From contig NW_003546283.1 in the NCBI RefSeq assembly GCF_000090795.2, positions 95,848 through 156,469 of the forward strand: a stretch of DNA of 60,622 bases, given 5' to 3'. Shown here in pieces: positions 22,218 through 34,697 of the stretch. The first letter of the stretch is position 1. Every line of letters begins with the position of its first letter. The notes beneath the pieces are model-generated. The model was not told the origin of the DNA. It worked only from the letters and a program-made list of their open reading frames with translations, and ran no database searches. Origin of the DNA: Amphimedon queenslandica. Taxonomy: Eukaryota > Porifera > Demospongiae > Haplosclerida > Niphatidae. The translations under genes and the position numbers were made by a program.

Positions 22218-24684
22218 GAACCTCTCTTCTTCTCTCTCTCTCCTTAAAAGAGACATTAGCTTTCTCTCATTTTGGAGTCTGTCTTTTAAAATTATGGACT
22301 CATGCAAGTTTTTGACAGGTCTATTATTATCATTATGTTAATTTGTAATCTAGCACGCATACACCTTATAAACAGGGAGCTCTTTGGTGATTCAAAAATT
22401 ATTATTATTATTATTATTATCGTTATACTACCGACACATCAAGATTATTATATTGTTATTATTATCAAGAATTCTATGCATTATATATATTATTATATAT
22501 GAATTATTAAATTATATTATTATTATTATTATACAACAAATTCACTGCTCTAAAGAACAAAGAACACGTTATTACCAATATTATCTTGATTTCTCATACA
22601 AATTATTATTAATAAAATACTTTCTATTGATCACTGAATTAATTTGAAATAACTTTCCTTTCTCTCTCTCTCTCTCTCTCTACATGTATTGCGATGATGT
22701 ATATATCATTTTTCATGTAAAGAAATTTATTATAACACTTTTCAAAACAACAGATACTTTTAAAAATGTGCCACCTGCAAGCTCCTTACGCACTCAAAAA
22801 GACATGTACATGTACATGTACATAGACACAAATTAATGGCGAATTCAAGTAGGTTATACATTAAGGACACAAGCAAGCACATTTAATGATAAAGAAGTAT
22901 TTAGCTACACGTGTTTCTCTTTTGTTGTTATTGTTAAAAATTCTTGTGTATATAGCTAAACTGAATGTACATACAAGTAGATATGATACACGCTTATAAT
23001 GGGACAAAACTTTCCAAAAACAATACAAGCCTGTATTCATTAACAAATGCAAACTGAAACGAAAAAACGAACATCATTGTTGAACAGCTGCAAAGTGAAA
23101 GAAGCATTTAAAAAATTGCGCTCTTCATCAATTCATAATGTTACTCAACACTCTCTTAACTCTTCATTCATACACATAAATGAATAGCAGCTGGAAGGTA
23201 GAGAATACGAAGGTGTTTACCATTAACTGGAGGTAACAGAACACCAGGACTTATCACTGAACTGTTAGAGACGGGGTGTAACTAGATACGGATTATATTG
23301 GCGGTGGATCTCTGAATCTAATTGGAGAGCTGTGAATGTAGCCTTTCCTATTGATAAACATGGGGTAGGTTCTCCCATAGTGGAATATGATCTTGGATAC
23401 TGAACCATTATTCATAATCTCTGACCTTATCTCTCTCAGCCTGGGCTGACAGTGAATAACATTAGGAGGCAGATGAAAGGACTTACCACACACAAACATC
23501 AATACATGTTGGTTCACACACACACACACACACACATGTACACATGAAGACATACAAACACCCATTACCATATTTCAGAGCTCAAACTGTAAGCAAGTTT
23601 TAAAGCTCTCATAGCCCCCATATGTGTACATAGCAGTATTACTGAGAATAGTAGCAATACAATGAAATTAACATCTTGTTATTTTGATACTAGCTACAAC
23701 TTAATTTCTTATAGAAACTACCAACTTCCTGATTTGATACTTGGCAAAGATTGGGTGCCACAATATTTCTATAGCGCTACTCATCTTAAACCCCAACAGG
23801 TGGCAATGTTTGAATTATGTAGTGCATAAGTGGCTCTGGTGGTCTAGCTCATACTACAAAGCAGTATTTGCTATAGCTCAATAGCTGACATGCATTGCTG
23901 GGCAAAGCAAACAGGCTGAGAAGTGGGTATTGCATTTTTACAGCTGCAACCGTGTGTTGTATGTGTGTGTGTGTGTGTGTACATAGGAGACTTATGATTT
24001 AATTAACAGCCACACAATGAGAGAGACAGACTCGCAGACACATGCAATTGAATATCAAGGCATATTGTTTTAATTAAGCTCCTCTGATTACAGGGTCTCA
24101 CTCGTAGGAGCATGAATACTATTAATTTTTAGTAATTGACAGGGTTTTACTCAAGTTTGAAATACTGATATTCATTTAGTTGTTATCTCTTGTAGTATAT
24201 CATGAATTTACTCACTATAACAGCATGAATGCCATTAAAACTACATTCTATCCCTTTTGGTAGACTTTTAGCCCTCAAACTGTTCTTTTAAAGCTAAAAC
24301 GCACTCAATATCTATTACAATAAAGCTCTTAGCTAAGCATTTACAACATGGCTTAAATGTGACAGGCTAGTCTTTAAGAGTGAGCTGCAATAGCTTACAT
24401 ATTAGGTCTGAGGTGTGGCTGACAAATGATCTCAGCATCATTGGATGTCACTTACAGCTGCTTCGTCCTGGAGACACTTTCTCTTCCAGTTACATCTTAG
24501 CAGCAATCAAGGGTAGTTTAAAAGGTAACAGGCTACCAGCTACACCAGCACCGCGTCTTTTTCAGCCTTTTACCAACACCACCCCAGCCCAAGTGTATTT
24601 TGAGGGGGCGTACCTGAAGCAAGGGTGTGGCTGCTTGCTGCAAATGTGGGGGCGTTGCAGTTTTTATAATAATAATTTATTGAT
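22218..24684. other. 2.5-kb interval, mostly non-coding
   Basis: It holds the KLF 3' UTR, AT-rich (TTA)n stretches (22399-22530), a CT tract (22656-22681), TGTACA repeats (22803-22824), CA repeats (23518-23535) and GT repeats (23958-23980). One exon-like stretch is listed separately. The plus-strand open frame at 24380-24946 lacks support as a gene. Confidence 0.6.
23293..23443 (-). CDS. Orphan terminal-exon candidate, unknown protein
   Basis: A minus-strand open stretch follows the possible acceptor TTCACTGTCAG. It reads QPRLREIRSEIMNNGSVSKI, then IFHYGRTYPMFINRKGYIHS, then SPIRFRDPPPI and a stop. The composition (Arg, Tyr, Phe, few low-complexity runs) is exon-like and unlike the CA-repeat frame before it. 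Codons FHLPPNVIHC directly upstream are also open. I found no convincing upstream exon, so it may be the end of a gene, a pseudogene remnant or chance. I do not recognise a family. Confidence 0.3.
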
Positions 24685-27600
24685 TTATTTATTGTTCAGT
24701 TCAAGCATCAGTTTACACCAAACAATGTCATCCTTCCTCTTCTTTATCAAATCATCAAGACACTCTAGTTTTGTGAGCAGTGAAGATAAGGACAGATCTT
24801 TATTGCTTGAGGTAGAAGAAGAAGAAATACTGTCATACAATAGCTTTAAATCACGGAGTATGTCCCTAGCTATTGGCATCAATTTATCATCAGTGCTTTC
24901 TTTAAATAGAGAATCAGGTTCAGTCTGGGTTGCTGATGTTTCTTGAATCACAGGTTTGGTTCCAGTTTCTAAACACGTATCAGCAACAGGATCAGTCTGA
25001 GTTTCGGAGTATTTAGAAACGCTTGTTTCAGTTTGAGTCTGTGCAGTCCTGAGAATGGAAGAATCAACCTGGGTTTCTGAAGATTTGAGATTACATGCTT
25101 CAGTTTGAGTTTGAACTTCAGAGTAATCTAAAGCTTTTATTTCTGAGATGCAAGTATCAAAGTTGGAACAGTTCATCTTCTCTTCTCTTTCATTGTAACT
25201 GCTACTAGGAGACTTTGAGCTGTCTGAAACAAAAAGAAACTAATAATAATAATAATAATGATAATAATACTAAATAAATAAATAAATAAAAATCAGGCCA
25301 AAGTCTCTGTAGTACATGGTCTCGGGTCAAATTTCACCAAAATTGAAAGGAGAGAATTCTCCATTTTTATAATATTTTCTGATACATATACATGTTTTTA
25401 TGTTGCAAAGAAAGTTTGAGCTGATTCCGATCAAATTTGGATTTTTTATGAATTTTTAAGTTGCTCCAAAATCAGGTAAAAGTTCCTGTACTATAGTACA
25501 TGGTCTCGGGCCGAATTTTGCCAAAATTGAAAAGGAGAGAATTCTCCATTTTTATAATATTTTCTGATACATATACATATTTTTATGTTGCATAGAAAGT
25601 TTGAGCTGATTCCGATCGAATTTGGATTTTTTATGAATTTTTAAAGTTGCTCCAAAATTGGGTAAAAGTCCCTGTATTACCTTTTATCTCATTCAAATCT
25701 TCAGTCAATACTGGCTCAACAACCTACAAAGCTAATGTCATTAATATTCTATTAATTTACTATTTTTACTTCATCACAAGTAGAATATTCAGTCTTCTTA
25801 ACAGGCTTAAAATCACCAGTGAAATCCATCCAATGCCTACTCTGTGGGGTCCTACCGTAATTAGCAAATTCACCTCCATTAAGGCTTGTATCAGCAGATA
25901 ATGGTTTCTCAAAAGGGACCATCATACTCTCAAAAGCGTTTGAAGTTGTGCGAGCAGGAAGAGAAGGAGAAAGAGGAGCTTGTTTCTTCATCGTTGCTTC
26001 AGTAGATGATTCAGTACTTGTTTGTGAGAGGATTTCAGTACAGAGCAACTGTTGAGTGGGTGAGTGAGTCACAATAACTGACTAAAAATAATGTACAAAA
26101 TAAGCACGTATCTCCATGCATTTTACATAACCTGTTTTTCTGGGGCTAGCATGGAACTGATACCAACAGGATCTTCATCAGATAACACTGGACTGCAACA
26201 CAATGGAAGTGTATGCTTTTAAAAATATATAATACACAATTTAACCAGCACCAAATTTACCCTGTTTTTCTTTAAAATTGTATCATTTGCAGTTTTAGCA
26301 GGCAAGCCCACGAGTGATGCTAATGATTTTTGCTGTACAGTTGAGAAAGGAGTCTAAACACAGATTAATGAACACAAATAGCTAATGCAAGTACATACTT
26401 CTCTATCATAAATTGGACTCTTTCTCTTCTTCTTGTAGACAGTTTGATCGTGTCTTGTTCCTTGTCCCTGTTGATGCAGTACAGGTTTCTGCTTGTTATA
26501 CCAATTGATGTCCTCCCATTGAAATGAAGATTTGTTCTCTAGGCAAGCTAGAGGCTTTCTCTTCCTGTCACGTCTATCATCAAGATCACACTGAAATCTG
26601 GCAGGTTTCTTAATTGGGATTTCACTATTAGCTTGTAGAGGCATTGCTTTATAAGGATGAAAGGTTGAATTGGCTAACAGAGTGTGGTCATTGTTTAGAG
26701 AATGCTGAAGGATAGGCTTTTTTGAGGAATGATAGTCAGGAAAGATAGACTCAGTGTCTGTTAGGAGAGATCCAGTATGAACATGAAAAGGCTTTGATGG
26801 CTTAACGTGTGAATGGAAGATGGACTCAGATAGAAATGAATCATCATTAGGAGGAGGAGGAGGAGGTTTCGTGACTCTGTTGTGTCCAATAGGCAATACT
26901 GACTCAGTAAGGATTGAATGATTCTGTGATGTTAGCTCCTGCTTAGGGATAGGAGGAGAAAGAGGATGAAGTTTCCTTTGATGTGAATGAAACACAGACT
27001 CATCAAGGAAAGACTCAGAAGTCTCCTCTGCATTAAGTGTTGTATTTAAGCTCCAGTTATGTAACGACTTTTGTCCATTTTTTGCTGTTGGTCTATTTTT
27101 AAAGTCCATAGCTGGAGGTGGAAACTTTGCTGTAGAGACTTTCGGTTGATTGTCGTAAAAGGAGATTGAACCAAGGTCTAGCATAGAGGGCTGGGAGCCT
27201 GGGGAGGTAGACAGGTCAAGGTTGAAGTTTGACTGCTGGTTAGATGATGGAAGAGTGATCTTTTGTGGAACTCTAGCGCCATTGTCTTTAACCTAAAAGT
27301 ATCATAATAACAAGCAGCCATTAATTAAGGACTAGGGCTAATTACATTATTATTATACCTTAAATGAGAGAAATAATATTATTATTCATAAAGGATAATT
27401 TCGTCATACTAACTTTATTCTCAATATTATGATCATCGCAAGTCTGACGCAAAGCTCTAAGAGATATCAAGTCTTGACTGACAATCCTTTTATACTGAAT
27501 GTCCATTGGGGGAGAGGACTGGCGGGTACGTTTTGCTGTTCCTCCTCTCCCTATCACTGCATGGCGCTTCCTCTCAAAGAACTCCTAAAATTTGACATTT

Positions 27601-27741
27601 AATGGTTAGATTTTATATTTCTAATTGCACTTTTTGTAATTTCCTTTCATTTTGATGCCTCACACGAGTCCTATTAAAAGAAAAACTTGGGAAATAATGA
27701 TAAAAACCAAGAACTAACCTTGCTCCACCTACCCAGTTCAT
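24685..27741 (-). CDS. REDIC1: REDIC1-like (C12orf40) meiotic crossover regulator
   Basis: Vertebrate REDIC1 stabilises class I crossover intermediates in meiosis. The 23-nt first exon (27719-27741) encodes MNWVGGA and part of an Arg. Exon 2 (27631-27670) adds TRVRHQNERKLQK, and exon 3 from 27584 begins EFFERKR. This N-terminus (MNWVGG, then a basic helix, then a [YF]FE[RK] block) is the hallmark of the family. The rest is long and apparently disordered: repeated ESIF/ESVFHSH motifs at about 26.7-27.0 kb (FLDESVFHSH, FLSESIFHSH, DTESIFPDYH), a PPPPPP run, a basic patch (RRDRKRK) and FQWEDINWYNKQK. The final exon (24685 to about 25223) carries the TQT ladder and a helical C-terminus rich in Leu/Lys. 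It is head-to-head with WASHC4, 230 bp apart. Identity rests mainly on the N-terminus. Confidence 0.75.
24922..25110 (-). other. 12-residue periodic TQT ladder (probable LC8/DYNLL-binding array)
   Basis: Within the last REDIC1-like exon, TQT-type motifs occur exactly every 12 residues. The six successive cores are TQT (in EVQTQTEA), TQV (SETQVDS), TQT (AQTQTET), TQT (SETQTDP), TGT (LETGTKP) and TQT (SATQTEP). TQT flanked by acidic and polar residues is the known recognition motif of dynein light chain LC8. Four units are canonical and two are degenerate. Confidence 0.7.
25300..25680. repeat. Two satellite-family units (185-bp form) in REDIC1 intron
   Basis: GATACATATACAT recurs at 25381 and 25566. 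Both copies contain AGTACATGGTCTCGGG, AGAGAATTCTCCATTTTTAT and AAGTTTGAGCTGATTCCGAT. This is the diverged 185-186-bp form, also found at 33.2 kb, 41.8 kb and 43.4 kb. Confidence 0.9.
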
Positions 27742-27971
27742 TTTTTTGATTGAACAGGTGGAAGCACGTGGGTAATAACCGCCAATTATTAATCAAAGTT
27801 AACTAACTAGCCACACCTCTATTACTCTTACGTCATATGATATAACAACCACGCCTAATACCACGTGATAGTAACGGTCCCGCCTACTTTTACTGCAAAT
27901 CCAGTTTGCAGAAACTGAAACTTGGAAAGAAAGGCCATTAAAAGGGATTGATATTGCCCCAGGTCTTCAAC
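27742..27971. promoter_or_regulatory. REDIC1/WASHC4 divergent promoter with E-boxes and CRE-like site
   Basis: The 230-bp interval has two palindromic E-boxes (CACGTG at 27765-27770 and 27862-27867), a TTACGTCAT CRE-like site at 27828-27836 and several GCCACACC/CCACGCC boxes of the KLF type. No TATA box is evident. Function is inferred from motif match only. Confidence 0.4.
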
Positions 27972-30070
27972 ATGGCGGCTAGAGAGAGTGATTGGGCCTT
28001 TGACGAGTTTACTTATGATGAAAAAACAAGAGGTAAGGTTTGACTGGAGGCTATGCCACACCTCCTCCTATCCTCTCCCCCTCTCTCTCCAGATTTAGCT
28101 GGTCAAAAAGAGTTAGAGAAATATGAGCAGTTTTTGAAAGAGTACTCAGAGCAGCTGAACGGGATTGAAGAAGCTCTGGACGATACTCTCGGAGACCTTT
28201 GGGACTTTACACTTGACCCAGTCGGACTACAGGTAATATATACATGTATATACATGATTATTATAATTATGTTATTATTGTATTTTATTTTTAGACGACT
28301 CCTTACGAAACTGCAGCACTGAAGGATCTCATTAGAACCGATCACAAGATCCTAAACAAGGTTGTCACGATCTTCTCATCTCTGTGCTCTGAGATTACTG
28401 AGCACAAGCAAAAGGTTTGAGGCACATTATGGCTTCTTTGTGTAATTTTTAGAGGAGTTTAGTAAATTACTCCAAAATAAAACCTACCTTTTTGTACAAT
28501 TATACATATTTGCCAAATAAAATTTGTTAAAAAATATGCCATTTTGCTAAAATTTTATTCCTCTAAAATCACCACCTGCTATATGTATTTTTTAATGTCA
28601 CAGGCTGTGACCAAGTTTTATATTCCACTGCTGATGTATGGAGAAGGAGGTATGGAGGAGAGAGGGAGAGAGAGAGGGGATGCTCTTTCTCTTTATAGGG
28701 AAGGAAGATTTAGGAGAACAAGATGGGGAGAGCCAGCTAATGATTGGCCATAGCATAGCGATGCTTCAGGTCTGGTCTCTTCTCTTTTATAATTTTAATT
28801 GCTTGGCCATTGTATTTTTAATGGCTTGCCTAAATATTTTTTTATCTTTAATTTAGGATTTAACACTTTTTATCAACCGGATTAATGTTTTAGTGAGAGA
28901 TATAATATTACAACTAGCATCACTTTATAGTGCTGAAAAGTACATGAGACATAATGTAGTGTGTACATTTACATGTTTAACTCTCTCTCTCTCCCCTCCC
29001 CCCTCTTTCTCTCTCTCTGAAGTACCATGAAAGTCATCAATGCTACTGGCATTCATCTTCAAGTTAGTGTTTTTTATGTATAAATCTATCTACCCATCTC
29101 CCTCTCCCCCTCTCTCTCTCCTCTCTCTAGACTGTCTTTGAACATTTAGCTGACGCCCTGGCAATACTGATAACCCTGGACAGCATATTTGATCATAATG
29201 TGGTACTTAGGGATCACTGGACCTTGTACAAGAGGTAAGGAATGAAGCCAGAGGAACAAGAGAACAGAGAGAGAGAAGGTGTTTATTTTTCTTTTTAGAG
29301 TTTTAACGTCGATACGAGGAGCGCCACAGGAATACGACATCGAAGAACCAAAGCTAAGACAATTGGAGAAGTTACTCGGAACCATTGAAGGGAAACTGAT
29401 GGATGGAATGATATTCAAAGTAAATTTCGCTAAAAGTAGCACACAACTACACATGTGCATGTACTGTATTTTATTATAAATAATAATTGTACGTTATTGT
29501 TTTTCTTCCCAGACTTGTGTACAACAGATATTTGATATCGATGTTACTCAGAATCAGCAGCTTCATGGCGAGTTTTTATACTGCATGGGAGAGATGTATC
29601 AACACATTGACTTAAGATTAGGTAACATTATGTGCTTCCATTGCATACATGTATATACATGTACATGTACATGTAATAATTATAATAGTATCACTCTCTT
29701 TACTGTACATGTACTTGTAGTTGAGTCAAGAGAGAAGGATTCAAGGCAGCAAGTAATGGGTCTCTGTGGCCTATTGGTGTTTCATCATCGGCTGTTTAAT
29801 GTACAAGAAAAGAAACTAGCCAAACTAGTCTGGGACTGGTACAAGAAAGTATGGGCTCTCCTTCCATCATGTAATCAATCACTGTATCCTCCCCTCTCTC
29901 TCTCTCTAGATTCCAGCTATCCATGTTGTTGGAAACCTGCTGTTCTTCCATACTGACTTCCTTCGTTATAATTTAGAGTACATGCCAAGGATATTGGATA
30001 AGAAATCAGTAGCAGCTGTTGAGAATGCAAGGGACCAATGGCTGACTTCATCTGGACAAAATATAACAAG

Positions 30071-30111
<41 letters not shown>

Positions 30112-33100
30112 TTATTTTTTAAGGATGGCTCATCAGTTTTATGTCTCTGTGTCCAGTTGGATGATCAAAATGGAGTCAGAATTACCAGCTAAACATTTGG
30201 CAGCTGCAATCACTCAAGAGGCTGCCCTACTCATTGAAGTAATTATTAACTTTTTTAAAACTCAAAAACTTGATTTTTTTACTCTCCCTCTTTCTCTCCA
30301 GGGGATGCTAATGGCTTTCACTATTAGTAACTTCATGGGAACTTTGTTGAACCTTCATTATGTGCTCCGTCGTCCTATGACCAAGTCAGGTGTACTTGCC
30401 GTCTGTCGTATGGCCGAGTTATTGAAGTCGATACAAGCCACGTATCACCGATCCTCACTAAAGATGATAGAGTATATCTCACTCTCTGTTAATGAATATG
30501 AGATCTTGATACTTGATGCCCTGGAGAGAATGACGGTAAGTTCTCTATTCTCTCTCTCCACCTCCTCTTGACGTTAATGTCTTCATTTTTTGTAGAAAAC
30601 TGTTCAAGATACTCAGCAAAAGAAATATTCTGAGAGATCTCTGGTAAGTTATAAAAGATATTCAATCATTATGTAGCATCACTATACTGAGCTAGGGGAT
30701 GCCCCTACTGATGGAATGCAGTAATTAGTTATCTTCTTTCTCATAGGATGTACTGGCAGCTCTGTCCCTTATGAAAATGGTCATAAACGGCCCCGGTCAG
30801 TCCCTCTGTACATGTACATGTAACTCAATTAGTTTCATTTGGTTATTTACTATTATTCTACTCACAGCCACTAAAGAGAGGAGGCTCGTCTCAAAGATAG
30901 TCTATCCTTTCTTTGCATTGCAGGTGTGACATTTTGTATAATCATTATATTAAAATTTGGTTTAATATTTTTCCTTTTTTTTGACATGTACATGTATATC
31001 ATTTTTTTGATTTTGTAGAGGCAGTTTTTAAGAGAAGATGAAAAATTCGTTGGCCTCTTGAGGAAACTTGACGCAATTTCAGAACTTCAAATGAAGTAGA
31101 GTCTAACCAGCTGCTATTAAACATTATCTTTCCCTCTCTTTCCCAGAATACAGCAAGCCTGTGACTGCTCTTTTCTTTATTGGCACAAAGTAAGAATAGT
31201 ATCCAGCTGCAACTTGCTATTTATTTATTTATTTACAGGAAGCTATAGTTCCTTTATACTTCACTTATATTTTTCACAATCCGTCAGAAGCTCATCGCTT
31301 ACATGTAGGAAGACTCTAAGTCGTCTCTCTCCATTTACCTTTACATTCCTCCTCTCTCTCTCTCTCTACATGTAGTACATGTTTTCCACGATGAGCGATT
31401 CAGTACCAATCATCAAGTGGTGCCGCCATCTTGAGTCGAAGGACCAGCTCCTCACGATATTTGAGGATGACATATATGGTCATTTGAAAGAGGTACATGT
31501 ACATGTACTGTAGGAAAGAAGCTATTTTATTTATTTTATTTTTATGAAACAGAAAATTCTTGATCCTTTATGTAAAGCTGTAGAGGAGGACCTCAGGCTT
31601 AGTATTCATCTTCACCTTAAACTGGACGACAGGAATCCTTTCAAAGTCAGTCCGTTCCGTTCCTGTTTTGTCGCTATTTTATTGTTTTAGGTGGGCGGAG
31701 TCAGAGATCTGAAGCACCTTCTCTGTATAAAGCCTGTTAGGTTTTTTGACAGAATGATTGACTTTAAAGGTTTGAAAAAATTTTATGTGTTATATTCTTT
31801 CAGGTACTTTTTTGCTCCTTTAGCTTATGTGACCAATTACCTTGATCTGACATTTTACGAGCTGAACACCGTCTCTCTCTCTGACTGGAAGACTTATGGT
31901 GACATGAGAAAACTTGCAGAGCAGAAGTATGGCCTTGTGATGCTTGAGCCTCACCTCCCTAGCGCTACACTGGAGCAGGGACTGGATGTGCTTGAAATAA
32001 TGAGAAACATACATCTCTTTGTCTCTGGCTATTGCTACAATTTGAACAATCAGGTTAGTAGTTTTAAAATTTAGAAGAGCAGTTAAAATGGCTGTGAACG
32101 CCTCCTTGGCGCAGTTGGATAGCGCGTCAGTCTCATAATCTGAAGGTCGTGAGTTCGAGCCTCACAGGGGGCAGTTCTTTTTTTTTCTTTTTTTTTTGCA
32201 CATTCAAGCAGTACATGTATATTGTTTTTTTTCTTTTAGATTTTTGTACAGAGAAGCTCCAACAACAAACATTTAAACACAATTAACATACAGCACATAG
32301 CAAACTCCATTAGGACTCATGGCACGGGTATCATGAACACTACGGTAAGTTTGAAATGAGCAGCTGGAATAAAAGCTCTTCATTTTGTGTACACTTAGGT
32401 TAACTTCACCTATCAATATCTTAGAAAGAAATTTTATATTTTCTCTCAGTTTATGTATGATGAACACATCAAAGCACGTTTATTGAAAGTACATATCATT
32501 TATATATTTATTTATATTTATTACGTTTTTTCTAAATAAGGAAATACGGTATTACAGGGAGCATCAGTTTGACCCAGAAGTTGATCAGAAAGTAAATTAA
32601 TTCTTTATATGGGCGTGTGTTTAGGGGTGTGGTTTTCTCGTAGTATCCTTTCTCACGGGCGGAGCACTTCAATCGTGTTATACGTAAGCTAGGCTTGAAT
32701 CAGGAAGGACTCAGCTACCTTGATCAGTTTAGGACTCTAATTATTCAATTAGGTATTGCACTAACATAATTATTATTATTTATAACTAACTCTTGTGCCA
32801 GAGAAATATGTCCATGTACACATAACCTTATCTTTATTCTCTTTCTTTTAAGGGAATGCAATGGGGTACATCAGGATGATCAGGTCAGGGGGTCTCCATT
32901 GCTGTAGCTCTGCCATCCGGTTTATCCCTGACTTGGAAGATATTGTCATTTTCGACGATCTTAGCAAAGACACTCAAGTCTCTCAAGACATCAAAACTTC
33001 AGCAAAGTGACTATAATCATCCTTTTCATGTATTGTTCATCAATTTCTTCTCTCTCTTTTTTTTCTCTTTCTTTAGGATTCTAGATGATGTCATTGGTAA

Positions 33101-34369
33101 TTTAGCAAGGAATTTTGCAGAGGGGACTGAATATTTCAAGGTACTAAGTGGACTAGTTTCGTATTAATTCATTCAATATTTATTGGAATCAGCTCAAACT
33201 TTCTACACAACATAAGAACATGTATATGCATCAGAAAATATGATTAAAATGCAGAATTCTTACCTTTTCATTTTTGGCGAAATTTAGCCAAAGTCCCTGT
33301 ACTATAGTACAGGGACTTTGAGCCGATTTTGGAACAACTTTAAAAATTCATAAAAAATTCAGGTTTGATTGGAATCAGCTCAAACTTTCTACATAACATA
33401 AGGACATGTATATGTATCAGAAAATGTAATAAAAATGCAGAATTCTCACCTTTTCATTTTTGGCAAAATTTGGCCAAAGTCCCTGTACTATAGTACAGGG
33501 ACTTTGAGCCGATTTTGGAACAACTTTAAAAATTCATAAAAAATCCAGATTTGATTGGAATCAGCTCAAACTTTCTACATAACATAAGTACATGTATATG
33601 TATCAGAAAATGTAATAAAAATACAGAATTCTCACCTTTTCAATTTTGATGAAATTTGGCCTGAGACCATGTACATGATGTATAGTTCATAGTCACGAGG
33701 GACAGAGTAAGGTAGGGGACTAACTATTTGACTGTATCCTTTTTGACTTGCTGTTTTGTTAATGTATGCTGTTCTCTCCAAAATGATGTCTGGACAGTCT
33801 GGTATCATGAGATTCATGACCGACTGTTTGTGTGAATTACAATTTCACTGTTACACTAATGAAGTGATTAAAATTGCAAACACACTCACGTACCTTTGTA
33901 CCAATAGCTGTCAGAATCATTGATAGTGTGTCTATAAACAAACTCATATATTTATACTCCCAAATAATCATTTTAATGGTCTTATTAATAATGATCCCTT
34001 TGAAGTATGGCTGGTATGTTAATCATGGTCTCTGTTATTGGTAGAGGGTAATTCCTCCTCTTGAACTTATGCATATCTACCTTGTCTGTTTGTTTGTTTT
34101 CACTGGCCAGTTTAAATCTAAAAATATTATAAAATTAATGATTATTATCTTCCACTGTGAACTATTCTTGCTTGTATAAATGCACGTACATGTGTATACA
34201 TGTGATAAATTTTATTTATTTTTTCTACTTTCTTTTAGCTACTTGTTGATGTGTTTTCATCTGTTTTTCGAGATCCAAAGAATCGACATTTGCAAAACTT
34301 TTACATGATAGTTCCGCCACTGGTGAGCTCACTAATAATGGATCCTTCTTCCCTTCATCCTTGTTATGT

Positions 34370-34405
<36 letters not shown>

Positions 34406-34664
34406 ACCCTCAATTATGTTGAGTACATTATTCAAGCGAAGGATAAAATGAATCGGAAAAATGCCAAAGGTTCTGCCTTTACTGATGATGGTTTTGCTAT
34501 GGGTATGGCAGTAATTATAATAATATCAGTATTTAATTATGTGGGGGCGTGTCTGTAGGTGTGGCTTATATATTGAAGCTGGTCGATCAGTATCATGCAT
34601 TTGATTCATTGCACTGGTTTGACTCTGTCAAACTTAAATATAGGACAGAAATGGTATGTCATTA

Positions 34665-34697
<33 letters not shown>

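Noticed and set aside
24380..24946. 188-codon plus-strand frame
   Set aside because: Its second half is antisense to the REDIC1-like last exon and its first half crosses AT-rich non-coding sequence; I found no promoter or recognised domain.
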